Positions 7,464 to 15,748 of a DNA stretch of 64,000 nucleotides are shown in pieces. Below the pieces are notes generated by a model. That model was not told the origin of the DNA and did no database searches. It worked only from the letters and a program-made list of their open reading frames with translations. Position 1 is the stretch's first letter. Each line of letters starts with the position of its first letter. Origin of the DNA: Minwuiaceae bacterium (GTDB lineage: Bacteria > Pseudomonadota > Alphaproteobacteria > Minwuiales > Minwuiaceae). The stretch is taken from positions 62,001 to 126,000 of the forward strand of contig JANQEE010000020.1 of assembly GCA_028278525.1 (NCBI GenBank), read 5' to 3'. The translations under genes were made by a program, and so were the position numbers.

Positions 7464-8819
7464 TCAGGTTTCGGCTGCGGCGGGGAGGGTCAGCACCACC
7501 CGAAGTCCGCCAAGATCGGAGCGGTCCAGATCAATGTCGCCGCCATAGAGCCGGGCGATGTCGCGCACGATGGCAAGGCCGAGGCCCGAGCCCGGCACCG
7601 ACTCGTCCAGCCGCGCGCCCCGCTCCAGCACCTGCTCGCGCTGTTCCTCGGCAAGACCCGGCCCGTCGTCGTCGATGGTGATCGCAAGCCGCTCCCCGTC
7701 GCCGCTTGTCGTAACGCGAACCCGCGTCCGCGCCCATTTGCAGCCGTTGTCCAGCAGGTTGCCGACCATCTCCTCCAGGTCATGGCGTTCGCCGCGGAAG
7801 GTCAGACCGACCGGACAGACGGTGTCGACCGCGATCGACCGCTCGGCATGGATCTTCTGCAGGGTCCGGGTCAGGTCGTCGACCACCGAGCCGACGTCGG
7901 CACGCGCGCCCAGCACCCGGGTCGCGGCCGCGGTGCGCGCGCGGACCAGATAGTGGTCGACCTGGCGGCGCATCAGCGCCGTCTGCCGGTCGACCAGGTC
8001 GGCCAGCGGCCCGTCGCCCGCCTTCGCCTCGTTGGTCAGCACCGAAAGCGGCGTCTTCAGCGCGTGCGCCAGGTTGCCGACATGGGTCCGGGCCCGCTCG
8101 ACCACCGCTTCGTTCTGGTCCAACAGGGCATCCAGTTCTTCCGCCAACGGCTTGATTTCGGACGGATAATTGCCTGCCAGGCGGTCGCTTCGACCGGCCC
8201 GGATGTTAGAGAGCGCCGTGCGCATTCGGCGCAACGGCAGTAGCCCGAAATGCACCTGGATCAGCATCGCAGCCAGCAGGCCGGCGACCATCAGGCCGAG
8301 CGCCCAGATCAGCGTGTTGTTGAACCGATCGATCTCGCCGGCGACTTCGCTCAAATCGCCGCCGACGCTGAAGGTGAGGTCGGTATCGCTGTCCGCCAGC
8401 CGGATCCGGCGCGACACGACCCTTAAGGATTCCCCGTCCGGTCCGGCCATGTTGGCCCGCTGCGCGCCGCGGCTGACCGGGCCGGTCGCCGGCGTCATTT
8501 CCTGGTCCCACAGCGAACGCGAACGCAGCATCGCCCCTCCGGGGCCGGAGACCTGCCAGTACCAGCCGGAATAGGGACGCCCGAAGCGCGGTTCGCCGGC
8601 CGGCTGCGTCAGCACCAGGCCGCCATGCTCGGGCTCGTCGGGCCTGATCTCGCTGGCGGCGACCAGGCTTTCCAGATGCACCATAAGACGGTCGTCGAAG
8701 CTCCGTTCCACATAGTCGCGGAACAGCATCGACAGAACGACGCCGCCGATCAGCAGGGCCGCCGCGCTCCAGACCGCCGCGCCCGCGACCAGGCGGACGG
8801 CAAGCGAGTTAGGCGTCAT
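7464..8819 (-). CDS. Sensor histidine kinase
   Basis: A 451-residue inner-membrane kinase. The first transmembrane segment is at about 9-34, a periplasmic sensor domain spans about 35-165, and the second transmembrane segment is at about 168-192. A HAMP-like linker follows, then the phosphoacceptor H252 in NLAHALKTPLSVL, the N box NLLDNGCKWA, and G boxes IDDDGPGL and GSGLGLAIV. The NLAHALKTPL box is typical of PhoQ-like kinases. It overlaps the response-regulator gene by 11 bases, so both come from one message. The signal is unknown; neighbouring PepSY and His-rich envelope genes suggest a periplasmic stress or cation signal. Confidence 0.92.
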   Translation of the reverse strand: MTPNSLAVRLVAGAAVWSAAALLIGGVVLSMLFRDYVERSFDDRLMVHLESLVAASEIRPDEPEHGGLVLTQPAGEPRFGRPYSGWYWQVSGPGGAMLRSRSLWDQEMTPATGPVSRGAQRANMAGPDGESLRVVSRRIRLADSDTDLTFSVGGDLSEVAGEIDRFNNTLIWALGLMVAGLLAAMLIQVHFGLLPLRRMRTALSNIRAGRSDRLAGNYPSEIKPLAEELDALLDQNEAVVERARTHVGNLAHALKTPLSVLTNEAKAGDGPLADLVDRQTALMRRQVDHYLVRARTAAATRVLGARADVGSVVDDLTRTLQKIHAERSIAVDTVCPVGLTFRGERHDLEEMVGNLLDNGCKWARTRVRVTTSGDGERLAITIDDDGPGLAEEQREQVLERGARLDESVPGSGLGLAIVRDIARLYGGDIDLDRSDLGGLRVVLTLPAAAET

Positions 8820-9480
8820 CGTCCGCTTGGGTTAAGCAATATCCCAGGCCGCGTACAGTTCGGATCAAGTTGACGCCCAGCTTGCGCCGCAGTCTGCCGA
8901 CGAACACCTCGATCGTATTGGAATCCAGGTCGAAATCCTGGTCGTACAGATGTTCCGTCAGCTCGGTCCGCGACACCACCTTGCCCTGATGGTTCGTGAG
9001 ATAGGCAAGCAGCCGGTACTCCTGGGCGGTCAACTTGATCGGGTTACCGTCCACCGTGACCCTGGCGCCACGCGTATCGATCCGGAGCGGCCCGCATTCC
9101 AGCTCGTCGTTGGCGTGGCCGGCGGCACGGCGCACCAGGGCGCGCAGCCGCGCCAGCAGTTCCTCCATATAGAACGGCTTTGCCAGATAATCGTCGGCCC
9201 CGGCGTCGAAACCGGCGACCTTCTCGCTCCACCGGTCGCGCGCCGTCAATATCAGGACGGGCAGGGTGCGCCCGTCGCGCCGCCAGCGTTCCAGGATGGT
9301 GATGCCGTCCACGTTGGGCAGGCCGAGATCCAGCACGGCGGCGTCGTAGGATTCCGTATCGCCCAGGAAATGACCCTCCTCGCCGTCGGTCGCCAGATCA
9401 ACCACGTAACCGGCGTCGCCCAGCGCCGTGGTCAGTTGACGGGCCAGATCCGGCTCGTCCTCAACAACCAGCACACGCAT
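8809..9480 (-). CDS. OmpR/PhoB-family response regulator
   Basis: A 223-residue regulator with a receiver domain (acidic pocket VVEDEPD, phosphoacceptor D51 in AAVLDLGLPNVDG, conserved K in DDYLAKPF) and a C-terminal winged-helix DNA-binding domain (LTAQEYRLLAYLTNHQGKVVSR, TIEVFVGRLRRKLG). It is similar in build to PhoP/QseB regulators. It is co-transcribed with the downstream kinase gene (11-base overlap) and directly follows the PepSY gene with only 5 bases between them. Likely targets are the PepSY gene and the divergent His-rich gene, but no direct-repeat operator could be confirmed. Confidence 0.93.
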   Translation of the reverse strand: MRVLVVEDEPDLARQLTTALGDAGYVVDLATDGEEGHFLGDTESYDAAVLDLGLPNVDGITILERWRRDGRTLPVLILTARDRWSEKVAGFDAGADDYLAKPFYMEELLARLRALVRRAAGHANDELECGPLRIDTRGARVTVDGNPIKLTAQEYRLLAYLTNHQGKVVSRTELTEHLYDQDFDLDSNTIEVFVGRLRRKLGVNLIRTVRGLGYCLTQADDDA

Positions 9481-9485
9481 TGCGG

Positions 9486-9830
9486 CTAACGTCCCCGGAC
9501 GCCCAGCACGCGCCCGGACCGGCCGTCGACCTTCAGCCGCTGCTCCCGTCCGTCCGGCGTCAGCACCTTGAGGTCGTAGACCCAGGGGCCGCGTTTGCCC
9601 TTGCGCGATATCTGCGCGTCCAGCAACTGGCCGGGATAGCTCGGCCGCACCCGCCGCATGATCTGTCCCAGCGGCAAGGCCTCGCCGGACCGGACGGCAC
9701 CGCGCGCCTTGTCCTGATCGTCGCTGAACGCCGCCGCCGGCTCTGCCTGACCGGCCGCGAACAGCAACAACAGGCCGGCCAACCAGTATCTGGCCGAGCG
9801 CAACGGGGAATGGTCCGATCTTTTTCGCAT
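9486..9830 (-). CDS. Exported PepSY-domain protein
   Basis: A 114-residue periplasmic protein with a signal peptide (YWLAGLLLLFAAGQAEPAAA) and one PepSY-like domain (GEALPLGQIMRRVRPSYPGQLLDAQI ... YDLKVLTPDGREQRLKVDGRSGRVLGV, positions about 50-112). PepSY domains are often found as inhibitors or sensors of envelope proteases and in two-component regulons. The ATG at 9830 is preferred to the TTG at 9842. It is the first gene of an operon with the response regulator and kinase, and so may be a periplasmic modulator of the kinase. Confidence 0.85.
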   Translation of the reverse strand: MRKRSDHSPLRSARYWLAGLLLLFAAGQAEPAAAFSDDQDKARGAVRSGEALPLGQIMRRVRPSYPGQLLDAQISRKGKRGPWVYDLKVLTPDGREQRLKVDGRSGRVLGVRGR

Positions 9831-9956
9831 GAATGCCCGCAACCCTAGGATCGACTAGCTGAATGAAGCATGAACGGCCGCCTCAGGCTCGGTTCAGACG
9901 CCCGCGGCCATTCTTGCGGCGACGTTTCCGAATTGTCGAAGCTTAGGAGTATGACC

Positions 9957-10412
9957 ATGCGAAAACTCGCTCTTATTGCCGCCGCGTTGCTCGCCTTTGC
10001 CGCCGCGCCGGCCTTCGCCGACGACGACCATCGCCGCGACCGGTACCATGGCAAGGGATACTCGTACGGCTACTACCATGGCAAACACGGCAAGCATTAC
10101 GATCCGCACCCATACTACTGGGTCGACCGCAAACTGCATTACTTCTTCGGGTCGCCGCACGGCCATTTCAAGCCGCGCCCTTACCACCGGGGCTACTACG
10201 GTCATCATCGCGGGCACTACAAGAAAAAGCCGGTATTGCCGCGCCGGATCATCGCCCGCAAACTGCATCACCGCGATTTCGACGTGCGCGGCAAGATCCG
10301 CTATCGCGACGGCTATTACCGCGCCCGCGCCTACGACCGGCATGGCCGCGCCGTCAAACTGCTGATCAATCCGCATAACGGCCGCATCGTGAAACGACGC
10401 TTCAAGGACTGA
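9957..10412 (+). CDS. Histidine-rich exported protein with PepSY-like C-terminus
   Basis: A 151-residue periplasmic protein. A clear signal peptide (MRKLALIAAALLAFAAAPAFA) is followed by a region very rich in His, Tyr, Gly and Lys (about residues 22-90, with repeats such as YHGKGYSYGYYHGKHGKH). The C-terminus, YRARAYDRHGRAVKLLINPHNGRIVKRRF, matches the strand pattern of a PepSY domain. The His-rich part should bind transition metals such as Zn, Ni or Cu. The ATG at 9957 sits seven bases after AGGAG. It is divergent from the PepSY-RR-kinase operon with about 126 bases between them, so the two-component system probably controls it. Confidence 0.75.
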   Translation: MRKLALIAAALLAFAAAPAFADDDHRRDRYHGKGYSYGYYHGKHGKHYDPHPYYWVDRKLHYFFGSPHGHFKPRPYHRGYYGHHRGHYKKKPVLPRRIIARKLHHRDFDVRGKIRYRDGYYRARAYDRHGRAVKLLINPHNGRIVKRRFKD

Positions 10413-10423
10413 CGGCACCCCGG

Positions 10424-10458
10424 TGCCCGGCACCCATCCGACGGAGGTGCCGGGCGTT
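10424..10458 (+). terminator. Intrinsic terminator after the His-rich gene
   Basis: GCCCGGCACC and GGTGCCGGGC form a 10-bp perfect stem with an 11-base loop and a short T-rich tail. It lies between two convergent genes and could serve both. Confidence 0.7.
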
Positions 10459-10461
10459 TCC

Positions 10462-11787
10462 TTATCGGTCGTCGCCGACGAAGTCGGCGATACGCTGCGC
10501 CAGGTCCGCGAAGTCCGGATTGTAGGTGGACCGTTGAATGGCCGTGTCCTGCATCTCCTTGGCCATTTTTGTCGTGCCGTTCGTCGCGTCTCCGTCCCGG
10601 CAGCGCTGAAGCGCGTCCTTGTTTTTGCCGGACCCCATATAGTGCAGGCAGTTGCGATAGTCTCCGTTACGCCCGTAGTGGGGATTGCCGGGCCGGTTGG
10701 TCACGGAAACATGGGATAACGCGGCGTACTTCTCGCCGTCGTCCACCGGCACGTCCCCGTTCGTCGCATTGTCGCCGTTTGCGGTTCTCCGAACCACATG
10801 CCGCGTCAGTCTCCGATAGTTGACCAGGGCGCTGCCGGGCGCCGCCATAGCGTCGAAGAAATCCTTCGCCGCCTTCGGGTCGATCGTCTCGTCATTGTCG
10901 CTCACCGCAATCAGCATCCTTAAGCGGCGGTCGTCCGGTAGCCGGCCGCGTTTGTCGGCAATGGCCTGTGTCAGGCGAAACACCTGAAAACCGCCGTTCT
11001 TCGAGAACGACTCGTACTTCGCCTCGTCGACATCGTCCTGGATGCCGCCGGGCACCCAGTTGCCGGTCGGAAGCGCCCAGGAATAGAGCTTGTGCAGACC
11101 GCCGATGCGCGCCACCAGCGTGTTTTGGATGGCGACTGCCGGGGCCAGCAGCACCATCCCCTTGATCAGCGGGTCGTCGGGGTTAGCCAGCATGTAATTG
11201 ACGCTCAGGCCGCCGCCGGTCGAGAACCCGACCAGATAAAGCGCGTCGACCTGATCCCGAAACGTTTCGATGCCAAAGGCGGTTGCCGCAACCCAGCCCG
11301 CCTGGTCAACGTCCACCAGATCGCCGGGAACGGTGCCATGCCCCGGCAGCACGATGCCGCGCACCAGCACCCCTTCGGCCTGCAGCTTCCGGCCGATGTC
11401 ATGCAGCAGGAAAGGCGAGTCCGACAGGCCGTGGATCAGCAAGGCGCCGACGCGGTGGCGCGGCACGGCGGCGCCCCGGCAGACATCGCCGTCGCGGCTC
11501 CATTCGAACGGCTGTCTGGCGTTTACAAACGCCGCTTCGTCGATCCGCTTCTTGGCCGCGTCGGAGCCCAACCCGTAGGCCGCCTTGATCTGCACCGCCG
11601 TTTCGTCGCGATAGGCACAGAAGTCGGTTCCGGCCTTCGGTACGCCGATCGCGACCTCCGATGGATAGTGACGGTCGCCAAGGTCGGCGCCCCACGGTGC
11701 GCAGCCAGCCAAGACCGACAGCGTCGCCGCTGCAAGGATGGACATGCGCCGCCGCCCGGCCAACTGTCCGGTATGTCCCGCAACCAT
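10462..11787 (-). CDS. Alpha/beta-hydrolase lipoprotein
   Basis: A 441-residue lipoprotein with signal MSILAAATLSVLAGC (lipobox LAGC) after a basic N-terminus. The mature part is an alpha/beta-hydrolase: an oxyanion-hole region VGALLIHGLSDSPFLL, nucleophile elbow GFSTGGG, an acid in a VSDNDETIDPKA segment, and a candidate histidine in the ALSHVSV segment. It resembles lysophospholipase/monoglyceride-lipase-like proteins anchored in the envelope. The ATG at 11787 is preferred because GGGGGAA lies 4 bases before it; an earlier in-frame start at 11865 has no such site, and the methionine at 11745 is also possible. Substrate unknown. Confidence 0.75.
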   Translation of the reverse strand: MVAGHTGQLAGRRRMSILAAATLSVLAGCAPWGADLGDRHYPSEVAIGVPKAGTDFCAYRDETAVQIKAAYGLGSDAAKKRIDEAAFVNARQPFEWSRDGDVCRGAAVPRHRVGALLIHGLSDSPFLLHDIGRKLQAEGVLVRGIVLPGHGTVPGDLVDVDQAGWVAATAFGIETFRDQVDALYLVGFSTGGGLSVNYMLANPDDPLIKGMVLLAPAVAIQNTLVARIGGLHKLYSWALPTGNWVPGGIQDDVDEAKYESFSKNGGFQVFRLTQAIADKRGRLPDDRRLRMLIAVSDNDETIDPKAAKDFFDAMAAPGSALVNYRRLTRHVVRRTANGDNATNGDVPVDDGEKYAALSHVSVTNRPGNPHYGRNGDYRNCLHYMGSGKNKDALQRCRDGDATNGTTKMAKEMQDTAIQRSTYNPDFADLAQRIADFVGDDR

Positions 11788-11986
11788 CGGTTCCCCCAAG
11801 ACCATGCCCCGAATTCGAGCCGCCGAATCGGTCCGGCGGCGCGTTTGGCGGAAGGGTAAAACCATTTATGCGCGAAGCAAAGGCGGCAGACCGGTGCCGC
11901 CGGCTGATCCACATCAACAAGCTGTCGCAGCCATACGCGTACTCTGCGGTCGCACCAGCGGCGCTTTGCGCCAGAGGAACAAGACG

Positions 11987-12853
11987 ATGCGTGCGCTACT
12001 TCTCGTGTTGGCCGTTTGTCTGCTCTTCCCATGGCCCGTCGTCGCGGCGGATCCGGATCCCCTTGTTGCGGAAGCTCAGACGGTCATCCAGCGCGTTCGC
12101 GACACCATGATACGAGAAATGCAAACGGCCATGCAGCTCGGTCCGAGCCAGGCGATCGGCGTATGCCGGCACCTCGCACCGGAGATTGCACAGCAGATCG
12201 AGCGGGAGACGGGTTGGGAGGTTCGACGGCCGGCCCTGCGCGTCCGCAACCCGGCCAACAAGCCCACCGAGGACGAACGCGGTGTCCTCCTTAGCTTTGT
12301 CTCGCGGTCCGTGGCAGGTCAGGATATCAGCCGGATGAACACCATGCGACGCGTGACTCGCGACGGTGTGGCTTATGCTCATTTCATGCAGGCGATCCCG
12401 ACCTTCGAGCCTTGCCTGGCATGTCATGGCGACAACATCGATCCTGGTCTCCACCGCGAGATCCGCAAACTGTACCCGGAAGACCAGGCAACCGGATACG
12501 AAGTCGGCGACCTGCGCGGCGCGTTTTCGCTGTATCGGGCGCTACATATGCCGGACAGCCCTACGGCCGCCGAACCTGCCACCACCGCACCAGACGACAT
12601 CGGCTATCGGCCGACCCCTCGCGAAGGTGCGATAGGCGACCCGGTCGAAGGGCGGCGGTTGTTCGAGAGACACTGCCAGTCCTGTCATGCGCCGGACAAT
12701 CTGTCGGTCCACCTGTTCGGCGTCGCCACGCCGGAATCCGAAGCCGATGTCTGCAGCTTCCTGAAGACCCACGGCATCACCGACAAGGCACAGGATTGCG
12801 ATGTGATCGCCTATTTGCAGGACTTGGCGCTTTTCCTCGCCGAGAATCGATAG
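11987..12853 (+). CDS. DUF3365 (Tll0287-like) protein fused to a cytochrome c domain
   Basis: A 288-residue exported diheme protein. A signal peptide of about 20 residues (ending PVVA) precedes a Tll0287-like/DUF3365 domain (about 30-190) that carries one heme motif, C143-LACH. A linker follows, then a second c-type domain with C230-QSCH and a late Met for the axial ligand not obvious to me. Tll0287-like domains are heme-bound periplasmic sensor or redox modules. The start is fixed by AGAGGAAC before ATG 11987. The gene is divergent from the hydrolase and runs toward sRNA copy A. It probably works in periplasmic electron transfer or redox sensing. Confidence 0.82.
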   Translation: MRALLLVLAVCLLFPWPVVAADPDPLVAEAQTVIQRVRDTMIREMQTAMQLGPSQAIGVCRHLAPEIAQQIERETGWEVRRPALRVRNPANKPTEDERGVLLSFVSRSVAGQDISRMNTMRRVTRDGVAYAHFMQAIPTFEPCLACHGDNIDPGLHREIRKLYPEDQATGYEVGDLRGAFSLYRALHMPDSPTAAEPATTAPDDIGYRPTPREGAIGDPVEGRRLFERHCQSCHAPDNLSVHLFGVATPESEADVCSFLKTHGITDKAQDCDVIAYLQDLALFLAENR

Positions 12854-12861
12854 GGCCAAAG

Positions 12862-12926
12862 AAAAACCCCGGCGCAGAAGCGCCGGGGTTAAGTGGCCAT
12901 TGAGGGATTGGGCATCAAGTTGCGAT
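12862..12926 (-). ncRNA. CRP-box small RNA, copy A
   Basis: First member of a three-copy family. Read on the minus strand, a start at A (12926) gives an RNA of about 65 nt: ATCGCAACTTGATGCCC, then CAATCCCTCA, then a terminator stem (12866-12892, CCCCGGCG/CGCCGGGG) and a U tract. The core at 12900-12927 is shared with copies B and C without mismatch over about 27 bases. A -10-like TACATG lies at the expected distance and a TGTGA-N6-TCACA site is centred about 42 nt upstream. Copy A lacks one A after the core relative to B and C. The terminator hairpin can also slow transcription from the cytochrome gene on the other strand. Confidence 0.65.
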
Positions 12927-12960
12927 AACCAACATGTAGGAAGCGGGATCGGCTTTGTCC

Positions 12961-12976
12961 TGTGACCGCGGTCACA
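12961..12976 (-). promoter_or_regulatory. CRP-type activator site of sRNA copy A
   Basis: TGTGACCGCGGTCACA is a perfect palindrome matching TGTGA-N6-TCACA. Its centre lies about 42 nt upstream of the predicted sRNA start, the class II position next to the -35 region. It also faces the LysE gene at 13132 on the plus strand. Confidence 0.7.
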
Positions 12977-13029
12977 CATGTGCTTGACCTCCGGTCCAAT
13001 GTCGGGATGAGTGGCTCCTAATTCGGCTG

Positions 13030-13102
13030 GCCTTTTCCGCCCCGCTCCCCCACGGGAGTATCCTTGATGGGCGGCCGGGTGGGGGAGCGGGGCGGAAAAG
13101 GC
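13030..13102. repeat. Palindromic repeat element, copy 2 (24-bp perfect stem)
   Basis: Arms at 13030-13053 and 13079-13102 are exact reverse complements over 24 bases. Relative to copy 1 (272-358) the element is inverted and has lost about 11 bases of one inner arm, so its centre reads GGGAGTATCCTTGATGGG. The shared loop core shows common descent. It lies between sRNA A and the LysE gene. Confidence 0.8.
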
Positions 13103-13131
13103 TCGTCCCAAACAACAATGAGGATCGGATC

Positions 13132-13758
13132 ATGTCGTTCGAATTGTGGATCGCCTTCGCCGTCGCCAGCATCATCCTGCTGAGCATCCCAGGCCCGACC
13201 GTGATGCTGGTAGTGAGTTACGCGCTTGGCCGCGGGCGCTCCACCGGTTGGTTCACGGTGCCGGGTGTCGCGCTCGGCGACTTTACGGCCATGACCCTGT
13301 CGCTGCTGGGGGCGGGCGCGGTCCTTGCCGCGTCGGCGACCTTGTTCACGGTCCTGAAACTCGCCGGCGCCGCCTACCTCGTCTGGCTCGGCATTCAACT
13401 CTGGCGCTCCGAACCCACGGCCGCGATTTTGGAAGGCGAAGCCAAATCGAAAAGCGGCAAGGCCATGTTCTGGCAGGCTTATGTCGTGACCGCTCTCAAT
13501 CCGAAAGGCATCGTCTTCTTCATCGCTTTCGTGCCGCAGTTCGTCGTCGCTGGCCAGCCGGCCCTGGCTCAGTTCGTCATCTTGGAGACAACGTTCCTCG
13601 CGCTGGCGGCAGCCAACGCCGCGCTCTGGGCGGTGCTGGCCGGGGAGATGCGTAACCGCTTCAAATCGCCCCGAGTCTTGAAAGCGATCAATCGCGTCGG
13701 CGGCAGCCTGTTGATTGGGGCAGGCGCGGTGACGGCGCTGGCCCGGCGCACGGCATAG
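13132..13758 (+). CDS. LysE/RhtB-family amino-acid exporter
   Basis: A 208-residue inner-membrane protein with about six hydrophobic segments. The N-terminal signature (IILLSIPGPTVMLVVSYALGRG) and the NPKGIVFFIAFVPQFV segment are characteristic of the LysE/RhtB family. These proteins export amino acids or related metabolites driven by the proton gradient; the substrate is not predictable. It starts about 30 bases after a palindromic repeat and ends 3 bases before the stop of the convergent EamA gene. A second LysE paralogue is at 19007. Confidence 0.9.
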   Translation: MSFELWIAFAVASIILLSIPGPTVMLVVSYALGRGRSTGWFTVPGVALGDFTAMTLSLLGAGAVLAASATLFTVLKLAGAAYLVWLGIQLWRSEPTAAILEGEAKSKSGKAMFWQAYVVTALNPKGIVFFIAFVPQFVVAGQPALAQFVILETTFLALAAANAALWAVLAGEMRNRFKSPRVLKAINRVGGSLLIGAGAVTALARRTA

Positions 13759-13761
13759 AAG

Positions 13762-14763
13762 TCATCTATTCCGTGGCATCGGCCGCTTCAACACGTTGAT
13801 CCGGCCGCGCACGGTCTCGCGGTAGAATACATAAAGCCCGGCGCCGCCGATCAGCGAAATGCCGACCCAGGCCACGGCGTCGGGCCACTCGCCCCAGACC
13901 ATCACGCCCCAGAACACCGCGAGCGGCATCGCGACATATTCGAACGGCGCGACCAGGCCTGCTTCAGCAACCCGGTATGCCTGGCTGATCAGGTAGCCGC
14001 CGATCGCACTCAGCACGCCAACGCCTGCCATGATCGCCATGTCCTCCGCCGGCGGCCAGATCCAGGCGCGCAGCAGGAATTCCAACTGCGGGCTACCGGT
14101 GCCGGCGAAGCGGCCGTCGCCCGCCGCGAGGCCGATGCCGCCGCTGACGAAAACGAAGGTGATCTGGATGTAGAAGGCCATGGTCGACGCCTTCTCCGCG
14201 ATCCCCAGCTTCCGTGTCATGATCTGCAGCATCGCATAAGCAAACGCCGCCGCCAGCGGCAGCAGGGCCGCCCATTGGAACGTGCTGCCGCCGGGCCGGA
14301 TCATCACGACCACGCCGGTCAGACCGATCAACACCGCCACCCACCGGCGCGGCCCGACCCTCTCGCGTAACATCAGCACCGACAGCGCGGTGATGAACAA
14401 AGGCGCCACGAAAAAGATCGCCGTCGCTTCGCCCAGCGGCAGCGAGGCAAGCCCGGTGAAAAAGGTCATATTGGCGATCACGACCGCCAACCCACGCAAG
14501 AGATGCAGCGGCAGGCGCTTGGTGCGCAAATTGCCGTAACCGCCTTCCAGCGGCACCAGGATGGCCAGCGTCAGAATCAGCGCGATCGTGGCCCGCGCCA
14601 GAATGATCTGGTGCAGCGGGTAGTCCCCGCTCAGCCACTTAATCGCCATGTCCTGCGTGGTGAAGGCGACCACGGCGCCGACCGCGCACAGAATGCCCAG
14701 CAGGGCAGGGGCCGTGGCTACGGCATCCTTCTGTTCCGTTCCCTCCTGCCCGATACCAGACAA
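13762..14763 (-). CDS. DMT superfamily (EamA) transporter
   Basis: A 333-residue protein with ten predicted transmembrane segments arranged as two EamA repeats (about 20-150 and 170-310). Features include the first-helix motif FTTQDMAIKWLSG, RATIALILTLAIL, and FVAPLFITALSVLMLRERVGPRRW typical of the family. It should export or import small metabolites across the inner membrane; substrate unknown. It lies 89 bases downstream of the amidohydrolase gene on the same strand, so both may be controlled by the MarR operator. Confidence 0.9.
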   Translation of the reverse strand: MSGIGQEGTEQKDAVATAPALLGILCAVGAVVAFTTQDMAIKWLSGDYPLHQIILARATIALILTLAILVPLEGGYGNLRTKRLPLHLLRGLAVVIANMTFFTGLASLPLGEATAIFFVAPLFITALSVLMLRERVGPRRWVAVLIGLTGVVVMIRPGGSTFQWAALLPLAAAFAYAMLQIMTRKLGIAEKASTMAFYIQITFVFVSGGIGLAAGDGRFAGTGSPQLEFLLRAWIWPPAEDMAIMAGVGVLSAIGGYLISQAYRVAEAGLVAPFEYVAMPLAVFWGVMVWGEWPDAVAWVGISLIGGAGLYVFYRETVRGRINVLKRPMPRNR

Positions 14764-14852
14764 CCTGCGATCCCCCGCCGACGCTTATCGGCAATCTGCG
14801 GGACCGTTGCGGCAACGTCCAGTGCATCCTGCGTCAATGCAGGTATGCGTCT

Positions 14853-15665
14853 TCAGAGTTTGAAGACGCGTTTCGCATTGCCGGACAGGAATGCATCCCG
14901 CTGCTCCGGCGACAGGCCCAGACCGTCCAGCCCGTCAAGGCAACGTTCCGGCGACAGCATCGGCCAGTTGGTGCCGAACATCACGCGCTTGGCGCCGGGC
15001 CCTTTCATGTACTCGACGAAATCCCGCGGCAGGCGGTGCAGCGCATAGGCCGACGTGTCGATATGGAAGTTGGGAAATTTGATGGTGAGCGAGACCAGCT
15101 CGTCGACCCAGGGAAACCCAACATGGCCGCCGACCACGACCAACTCCGGAAAGTCGAGCAGCACGTCCTCCAGATAGGGAATCGGCCGGCCAGTTTCGGA
15201 ACGCAACAGGGGACCCGTATGGCCGATCTGGGTGCAGAACGGCACGCCCAGGTCGACGCATGCCGTATAGACCGGATAATAAAGCCGGTCGTTGGGCGGC
15301 AGATTCCAAAGCCAGGGTACCACCCGAACGCCGACGAACCGTTTTCCGTCCACCCATTTGCGAATTTCGCGCACTGCCTCCATCGGCCGCATCAGATCCA
15401 CGGTGGCGAGGCCCCGCAGCCGGTCCGGCGCCGCGCTGATCTGCCGATCGACCTCCTCGTTGCTGATCAAAGATCCCGCCGGTCCGTGCCAGGCGGATAG
15501 AAGCGCGATATCGACATCCGCGGCATCCATTGCGGCCAAAGTTGTCTCAGGCGTCGGCAGAACCCGCTCGCTGGTCTGCCCGGTCCAACGCAGCAGTGTC
15601 TCCAGCCAGGGCGCCGCGGCCATCCTTTCCGTGGTAACCTGTGCCCATACATCAATCGCACCCAT
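14853..15665 (-). CDS. Amidohydrolase 2 family TIM-barrel hydrolase
   Basis: A 270-residue metal-dependent hydrolase of the PF04909 type, the fold of 2-pyrone-4,6-dicarboxylate hydrolases and ACMS decarboxylases. Recognisable segments are the HTG in CTQIGHTGPLL, VVGGHVGFPWVDE and the terminal MFGTNWPMLSPE. The N-terminus reads MGAIDVWAQV where many relatives have an HxH metal motif; here that motif is missing, so metal binding may be altered. It is divergent from the MarR gene, with a large palindrome between them, and is a likely target of that regulator. A role in catabolism of an aromatic or lactone compound is plausible but unproven. Confidence 0.82.
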   Translation of the reverse strand: MGAIDVWAQVTTERMAAAPWLETLLRWTGQTSERVLPTPETTLAAMDAADVDIALLSAWHGPAGSLISNEEVDRQISAAPDRLRGLATVDLMRPMEAVREIRKWVDGKRFVGVRVVPWLWNLPPNDRLYYPVYTACVDLGVPFCTQIGHTGPLLRSETGRPIPYLEDVLLDFPELVVVGGHVGFPWVDELVSLTIKFPNFHIDTSAYALHRLPRDFVEYMKGPGAKRVMFGTNWPMLSPERCLDGLDGLGLSPEQRDAFLSGNAKRVFKL

Positions 15666-15676
15666 ATCGTTTCCCC

Positions 15677-15714
15677 ATGCTTCTATTACTTCATTACTGA
15701 AGCAATAGAAGCAT
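15677..15714. promoter_or_regulatory. 38-bp near-perfect palindromic operator
   Basis: ATGCTTCTATT...AATAGAAGCAT encloses a second pair CTTCA/TGAAG, so 16 of 17 arm positions pair around a 4-base centre. It lies in the 83-bp gap between the divergent amidohydrolase and MarR genes, which is where MarR regulators usually bind. It may contain two overlapping sites. Confidence 0.7.
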
Positions 15715-15748
15715 TTCAGAATCTTTTCAACCGCAATACCATCGCGCC

